This document shows, one piece after another, positions 5,122 through 8,663 of a DNA stretch of 8,663 bases. The stretch comes from an archaeon (GTDB lineage Archaea > Nanobdellota > Nanobdellia > SCGC-AAA011-G17 > PNOQ01). Both the position numbers and the translations under genes were made by a program. The DNA is taken from contig JAIOSD010000028.1 in the NCBI GenBank assembly GCA_021107835.1, positions 1-8,663 of the forward strand, read 5' to 3'. Positions within the stretch are counted from its first letter, which is position 1. Each line of letters starts with the position of its first letter. A model generated the notes under the pieces. That model saw nothing but the letters and a program-made list of their open reading frames with translations, ran no database searches and was not told the origin of the DNA.

Positions 5122-5870
5122 TAACAAAAAGAGAACTACAAACAATAGCGAAAAACATAGGACTAAACCTAGGACAAACAGAAAAAAACTATTTACACAT
5201 AATAACTTTACACGCAATATCAAAATTAGCACCAGAAAAACTAGTTTTCAAAGGAGGAACTGCACTCATGATATGTCACTCCCTAAATCGATTCTCAGAA
5301 GACTTAGACTTCACAGTAAAAGAAAAAACAAACATAGAAAAAATCTTAGATAAAATAAAAAAATTTTTAGAAGAACAAGAAATAGAAGCAGAAATAACCC
5401 AAACAAAAAGCACACTAGTATCAAAAAAATACACAATAAGATACAAGGGGCCATTATACGATGGATCAAGACAAACAACATCAAAAGTAGAACTAGACTT
5501 TTCTCTAAGAGAAAAAATACAACAAAAAACAAATATGACAAGAATAATACATAAATATCCAGATACACCAACATTCTATATACAAACAATGAACCTAGAA
5601 GAGATGTTTGCAGAAAAAATCAGAACAATAGTAACAAGAAACAAAGCAAGAGACCTATTCGACACAGAATTCTTAATAATAAACAACATAAAACCAAATA
5701 AAAAAATAATAAACAAAAAACTAGAATACTATAACAAAAAATTTTCACTTAAAGAACTAAAAGAAAAAATAGAAGATAAAAGAAAAATCTGGAAACCAGA
5801 ACTGAAAAACCTAGTTGAACACATACCTGATTTCGATAAAGTAAAGAAAAAAATACTAAAAGAATTCTAA
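5118..5870 (+). CDS. abiEii: AbiEii-like nucleotidyltransferase toxin
   Basis: A 250-residue toxin of the AbiEii family (DNA polymerase beta-like nucleotidyltransferase fold). Motif I is KGGTAL at 45-50, followed by SEDLDF at 60-65 with the two metal-binding aspartates D62 and D64. A third carboxylate strand is probably VELDF at 124-128. The later family motif is EEMFAEKI at 161-168 and RNKARDLFD at 174-182 (K167, D179, D182). Related toxins transfer nucleotides to tRNA or bind GTP and stop growth; the pair can abort phage infection. All key residues seem present, so the toxin is probably active. It overlaps the antitoxin gene by four bases. Its final residues ILKEF and the following bases resemble the rnhB remnant end, and its stop overlaps that of convergent purA. 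Confidence 0.88.
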   Translation: MITKRELQTIAKNIGLNLGQTEKNYLHIITLHAISKLAPEKLVFKGGTALMICHSLNRFSEDLDFTVKEKTNIEKILDKIKKFLEEQEIEAEITQTKSTLVSKKYTIRYKGPLYDGSRQTTSKVELDFSLREKIQQKTNMTRIIHKYPDTPTFYIQTMNLEEMFAEKIRTIVTRNKARDLFDTEFLIINNIKPNKKIINKKLEYYNKKFSLKELKEKIEDKRKIWKPELKNLVEHIPDFDKVKKKILKEF

Positions 5871-7087
5871 AACTCTTTCAGTTTAATACACTCTTCTCTA
5901 TCAGAACCATTTGTAACCATAATAACAGGAACACAAATTAACTCTTCAATTTTTCGAACATAATTCTGAGCTTCTAAAGGTAATTCTTCAAAAGCCTTCA
6001 CACCCTTAGTATTCTCCCAGCCCTTAAAAGTTTCATAAACAGGTTTACATTTCCTTTGTACTATAGCATCAGCAGGATAATCATCAACTCTAGAACCATT
6101 TAACTCATAATGAGTACAAATCTTAACTTCTTTTAACCCATCTAAAACATCTAATTTAGTCATAACAACTCCAGAAATACCACTCACTCGAATAGCATGC
6201 TTTGCCAAAACAACATCAAACCAACCACATCTCCTAGGCCTACCAGTTGTTGCACCATATTCATTTCCTTCCACTTGCATATGTTTTCCAACTTTATCAT
6301 CTAATTGTGTAGTTAATGGACTTTCACCATCTCTATCTACCCTAGTAATATAAGCCTTACAAACCCCAAATACCTTATCTATCTTAGTTGGACCAACGCC
6401 AGTTCCAGTACAAGCCCCACCAGCACTAGCATTACTACTAGTTACAAAAGGATAGTGCCCATGATCAATATCTAATCCAACAGCCTGAGCACCTTCAAAA
6501 AGTACATTTTTACCAGAATCAATAGCTTCATTCAAAACTTTAGAAACATTTACAATACTTTTTTTCAAATAAGAATGTTCCACTAAAAAATCTTTAAATT
6601 TAACCAAATTCTCACGAGCTTTCAAATCAAATTCATGTAAATCTTCTTCAACATTAATTATATCTCTAGCCCTTAAACCAATCTTAGCAAATTTATTAGT
6701 ATAAGCAGGAGCAATACCTTTTCCAGTGCCCCCTATTTTATCTGCTTTAGAGTCTTCAACATCAGCAGGCAATATCAAATGCGCATTTTCACTTATTAAA
6801 AACCTATCAGATAAATCAACCCCTTTTTCTTTTAACATATCCATCTCTTTTTTTAATTCTTCTAAATCTAATACCACTCCATTTCCCATCACACATATAT
6901 TATCATGAAAAGCCCCAGAAGGAATAAGATGCAATATTGTTTTTTCTCCATTAACTACAACAGTATGTCCAGCATTATTTCCCCCTTGAAAACGAACAAC
7001 ATAATCAGTATCTTTAGCCAAGAAATCGACTAATTTCCCCTTGCCTTCGTCACCATATTGCATTCCAACAACAATATTTACAGTCAT
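5867..7087 (-). CDS. purA: Adenylosuccinate synthetase
   Basis: A 406-residue enzyme joining IMP and aspartate with GTP hydrolysis to make adenylosuccinate, the first committed step to AMP. Family motifs are all in place: GDEGKGK at 12-18 with catalytic D13, GGNNAGHT at 35-42 with catalytic H41, GTGKGIAPAY at 120-129, FEGAQAVGLDIDHGHYPFVT at 197-216, TTGRPRRCGW at 280-289 in the aspartate-binding region, and the guanine-binding TKLDVLDG at 310-317. Bacterial enzymes are about 430 residues and many archaeal ones about 340, so this one is intermediate. I choose the ATG at 7087 rather than the GTG at 7093, because a TATA-like box lies about 28 bases upstream and the ATG gives a standard N-terminus. 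The stop TAG overlaps the convergent abiEii stop. Confidence 0.96.
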   Translation of the reverse strand: MTVNIVVGMQYGDEGKGKLVDFLAKDTDYVVRFQGGNNAGHTVVVNGEKTILHLIPSGAFHDNICVMGNGVVLDLEELKKEMDMLKEKGVDLSDRFLISENAHLILPADVEDSKADKIGGTGKGIAPAYTNKFAKIGLRARDIINVEEDLHEFDLKARENLVKFKDFLVEHSYLKKSIVNVSKVLNEAIDSGKNVLFEGAQAVGLDIDHGHYPFVTSSNASAGGACTGTGVGPTKIDKVFGVCKAYITRVDRDGESPLTTQLDDKVGKHMQVEGNEYGATTGRPRRCGWFDVVLAKHAIRVSGISGVVMTKLDVLDGLKEVKICTHYELNGSRVDDYPADAIVQRKCKPVYETFKGWENTKGVKAFEELPLEAQNYVRKIEELICVPVIMVTNGSDREECIKLKEF

Positions 7088-7111
7088 TATCACAATAAGA
7101 ATTAAATTTAA

Positions 7112-7119
7112 TTTTTAAA
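7112..7119 (-). promoter_or_regulatory. TATA-like box of purA
   Basis: The minus strand reads TTTAAAAA, centred about 28 bases before the ATG at 7087. The spacing fits a leaderless or nearly leaderless purA message. The element is a weaker match to the consensus than the boxes of the regulators. Confidence 0.4.
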
Positions 7120-7124
7120 GATTT

Positions 7125-7137
7125 AGGTTTTTAACCT
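7125..7137. repeat. Small inverted repeat upstream of the purA promoter
   Basis: AGGTT-ttt-AACCT has 5-base arms and lies directly upstream of the purA TATA-like box. It could be an operator or merely chance symmetry in AT-rich DNA. Confidence 0.2.
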
Positions 7138-7272
7138 TTAATATTCAAATAAAAAAGTTTAGTCACTCACAAAAATCATTGAATATAACATTTCTTATAC
7201 TAAAATAGCTATTTTCGCATATAAACTGTTAATGCAATTTGAGATTTGGGCTAAATGTAGAATAGGCAAGAA

Positions 7273-7569
7273 TTAATCTCTTCTTAAAGGTTTAATAAAA
7301 TCAATTATTGGCAACATCATTCCTTGTCCACTATCGACAGGTTTTTCATCTATCAATCTTTCATGATATCGTAGAGTGTCATAACTAGTCTGTTTTTCAA
7401 CACCTGCATAATAAAGTAATTGTGTTTCCAAAATATCTCCTCTATCAACATCATTTTGACAATGGGGTCTTGTCCCCACTTCTATGGGTGTTAGGAGCGA
7501 AATATTCATTGCAAGTACATCTTCAATTTTCATATACTTATTATTTGGATCTCTAAAATTATCTACCAT
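7273..7569 (-). CDS. Small hypothetical protein
   Basis: A soluble protein of 98 residues with no recognisable family: MVDNFRDPNNKYMKIEDVLA, a mixed middle with H and C residues (PHCQNDVDRGD), and a C-terminal IIDFIKPLRRD. An upstream in-frame GTG at 7581 would add four residues. I prefer the ATG at 7569 because the canonical TATA box at 7592-7599 is centred 26.5 bases before it, which makes a leaderless start exact. It stands alone between purA and the methyltransferase gene, separated from each by more than 180 bases. Its composition and size recall the unknown proteins of the two operons at the left, but I see no sequence similarity to them. Confidence 0.62.
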   Translation of the reverse strand: MVDNFRDPNNKYMKIEDVLAMNISLLTPIEVGTRPHCQNDVDRGDILETQLLYYAGVEKQTSYDTLRYHERLIDEKPVDSGQGMMLPIIDFIKPLRRD

Positions 7570-7591
7570 GATTATGGTCACTATTAAGTAG

Positions 7592-7599
7592 TATATAAA
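7592..7599 (-). promoter_or_regulatory. TATA box of the small gene at 7569
   Basis: TTTATATA on the minus strand, centred 26.5 bases before the ATG at 7569. This decides the start codon in favour of ATG over the upstream GTG. Next to it, ACTA-ttaag-TAGT (7580-7592) is a weak inverted repeat. Confidence 0.65.
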
Positions 7600-7680
7600 C
7601 CTTTTGGTTTCTTTATTCTTGCCCTTTATTATTTAATTAATAGAACTTCATTCTTGATGTAACACCCAACTCCCAAACTT

Positions 7681-7730
7681 CTTCGGCTTCGCCTCGACCA
7701 CGCTACGCTCTCGCCTATCGGCTCGGGACA
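7681..7730. other. GC-rich patch with short hairpins in an intergenic region
   Basis: About 33 of 50 bases are G or C, against a very AT-rich background. It contains GGC-ttc-GCC (7685-7693), GCC-tatc-GGC (7713-7722) and a tandem ACGCT (7700-7709). I see no protein or tRNA in it. It may be a structured RNA, a mobile intergenic repeat or a scar of insertion. The remainder of 7582-7806 holds only the two promoters. Confidence 0.4.
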
Positions 7731-7773
7731 ATTAACAGCGATTAAATTCAATATTATTTTTACCCCTCAAAAG

Positions 7774-7783
7774 CTTTAAGTAT
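7774..7783 (+). promoter_or_regulatory. TATA-like box of the methyltransferase gene
   Basis: CTTTAAGTAT is centred about 28 bases before the ATG at 7807, again implying a leaderless message. It deviates from the consensus, so confidence is moderate. Confidence 0.4.
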
Positions 7784-7806
7784 CAGCTCCCCTTTTTTAT
7801 ATTATT

Positions 7807-8421
7807 ATGGAGAAATCAAAACAAGCAAGTTCTGTATATGATAAAATTGCAGAACCTTATGCAAAAGAGTTTTCAAAACCTTCAAAATATATTAAAGAAT
7901 TTTTAGCTCTGCTTCCAAAAAATGCAAAAATTCTTGATGTTGGCTGTGGAGTCGGAGTTGATGCTGGATTTATGTCCTCCAAAGATTTTGAAATAATTGG
8001 TATAGATTTGTCAAAAAAAATGTTAAATATTGCAAGACAAAAATTTCCTCAAATTAATTTCAGAAAACAAGATATTAGAAAAATAGATTTTCCTCCTAAT
8101 TCTTTCGATGGAATTTTAGCCTCTTGTTCCTTAATTCACATTCCTAAAAAAGATGTTCCAGATCTTTTAGAAAAATTCCATCAAATTTTAAAAAAAGATG
8201 GTACAATTTACCTTGCATTACAAGGGGGAAAATCAGAGGAAATTTTTATCGATGAACCTTTCAAACCTGATGAAAAACTTTTCTTAAACATAATTTCTTT
8301 TGACGAGATTAAGAACTTGCTTGTTAAAAATGGGTTCTCTATTGTGAAAAAGTATGAACGAGAACCAAAATCAAAAGGGGAGCTGAATTATACTAAACTT
8401 TATGTGATAGCTAAGAAGTAA
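7807..8421 (+). CDS. Class I SAM-dependent methyltransferase
   Basis: A 204-residue cytoplasmic methyltransferase of the Methyltransf_11/25 type. The N-terminus YDKIAEPYAKEF (11-22) is the usual entry helix. Motif I is KILDVGCGVGVDAGFM at 41-56 and binds S-adenosylmethionine. Motif II is IIGIDLSKKML at 63-73, with D67 positioned to hold the ribose. Next come QDIRKIDFPPNSFDGILASC at 88-107 and the post-motif strand GTIYLALQGGKSE at 132-144. The substrate cannot be told: such proteins modify small molecules, lipids or proteins. The gene stands alone and has T-ending codons (CTT, GTT, TTT), unlike the A-ending codons of abiE and flanked by GC-rich patches, which may indicate separate acquisition. 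The start is set by the TATA-like box. Confidence 0.85.
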   Translation: MEKSKQASSVYDKIAEPYAKEFSKPSKYIKEFLALLPKNAKILDVGCGVGVDAGFMSSKDFEIIGIDLSKKMLNIARQKFPQINFRKQDIRKIDFPPNSFDGILASCSLIHIPKKDVPDLLEKFHQILKKDGTIYLALQGGKSEEIFIDEPFKPDEKLFLNIISFDEIKNLLVKNGFSIVKKYEREPKSKGELNYTKLYVIAKK

Positions 8422-8436
8422 CGGGGCAACAGAAAC

Positions 8437-8474
8437 TCAAAGAAACGCTGCGCTTTGATCCTGTCTTTCTTTGA
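8437..8474. terminator. Inverted repeat between convergent genes
   Basis: TCAAAGAAA (8437-8445) and TTTCTTTGA (8466-8474) form a 9-base stem around a 20-base GC-richer loop, which itself holds a second CTTTG able to pair with the left arm. It lies between the end of the methyltransferase gene and the end of guaB, so it could serve as a terminator in both directions or be the edge of an inserted segment. Confidence 0.4.
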
Positions 8475-8502
8475 AAGCCGAATATAATATCAATAAATAC
8501 TT

Positions 8503-8663
8503 CTATACTTCTCTTACATCATGAGGCGCACTCTCTTTAAACCCTGCACCAGTAATCTTAATGAATTTTACATTCTTTTGCATCTCTAAAATATTTTTAG
8601 CACCACAATAAGTAGCACCAGATTTTAATCCCTTCATATAATCATCAATTGCATCTTTAGCTT
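8503..8663 (-). CDS. guaB: IMP dehydrogenase, C-terminal part (gene runs off the window)
   Basis: The last 53 codons of an IMP dehydrogenase, which oxidises IMP to XMP with NAD+, the first step to GMP. The segment reads LKSGATYCGAKNILEM, then FIKITGAGFKESAPHDVREV and stop. SG--YCGA and the closing AG--ES-PH-V match the IMP dehydrogenase C-terminus and not GMP reductase, which ends differently. In many family members the ES is followed by H in a C-terminal segment linked to monovalent cation binding; here it is ESA. The barrel, catalytic cysteine loop and any CBS domains lie outside the window. Together with purA it places both branches of IMP use in the same neighbourhood. Convergent with the methyltransferase gene. 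Confidence 0.85.
   Translation of the reverse strand, partial: AKDAIDDYMKGLKSGATYCGAKNILEMQKNVKFIKITGAGFKESAPHDVREV

Noticed and set aside
5311..5589. Minus-strand open frame of 92 codons that looks like a membrane protein
   Set aside because: It is antisense to abiEii; the leucine- and phenylalanine-rich text arises from the complement of Lys- and Glu-rich codons.
5855..5872. Classical integrase attachment site at the repeated AAAGAATTCTA sequence
   Set aside because: No integrase, tRNA gene or phage-type gene is in the window, and the repeat is explained as the shared end of rnhB-like coding sequence.
6726..6908. Plus-strand open frame inside purA
   Set aside because: It is antisense to a strongly conserved gene and has no start signals.

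Overview
This AT-rich window most likely comes from an archaeon, probably a DPANN lineage such as Woesearchaeota or Pacearchaeota; the lineage is inferred. The evidence is a TrmB-family regulator, a tandem double Lrp/AsnC regulator, a remnant of an archaeal-type ribonuclease HII gene, and promoters with TTTATATA-like boxes centred about 27 nt before the start codon, which implies leaderless mRNAs. Downstream genes of operons use Shine-Dalgarno sequences instead. No tRNA, rRNA, CRISPR array or transposase gene was seen.

Layout. 1-146: a short C-terminal remnant and a GC-rich patch. 147-2143: a two-gene minus-strand operon of unknown proteins, divergent from a double-Lrp regulator. 2161-2211: the last 16 codons and stop of an rnhB-like gene. 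2226-2348: an orphan C-terminal reading frame. 2323-3990: a second two-gene minus-strand operon of unknown proteins, divergent from a TrmB regulator. 3983-4100: a minus-strand remnant of the 3' end of purA. 4101-4319: a plus-strand remnant of the 3' end of rnhB. 4441-5870: an AbiE-type (type IV) toxin-antitoxin pair. 5867-7087: intact purA, convergent with abiEii. 7273-7569: a small unknown gene. 7681-7730: a GC-rich structured patch. 7807-8421: a SAM-dependent methyltransferase. 8503-8663: the 3' end of guaB (IMP dehydrogenase).

How it fits together. The housekeeping content is the IMP branch point: PurA (IMP to adenylosuccinate) and GuaB (IMP to XMP). The rest looks accessory. The order rnhB tail / cassette / purA tail / rnhB tail / AbiE cassette / purA suggests that a convergent rnhB-purA boundary has been used repeatedly as an insertion site. 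Each cassette would carry its own diverged rnhB and purA gene ends. The two regulator-plus-divergent-operon modules to the left have the same architecture but unrelated proteins, and are candidates for undescribed accessory (perhaps defence or toxin-antitoxin-like) systems. That functional reading is inference only.
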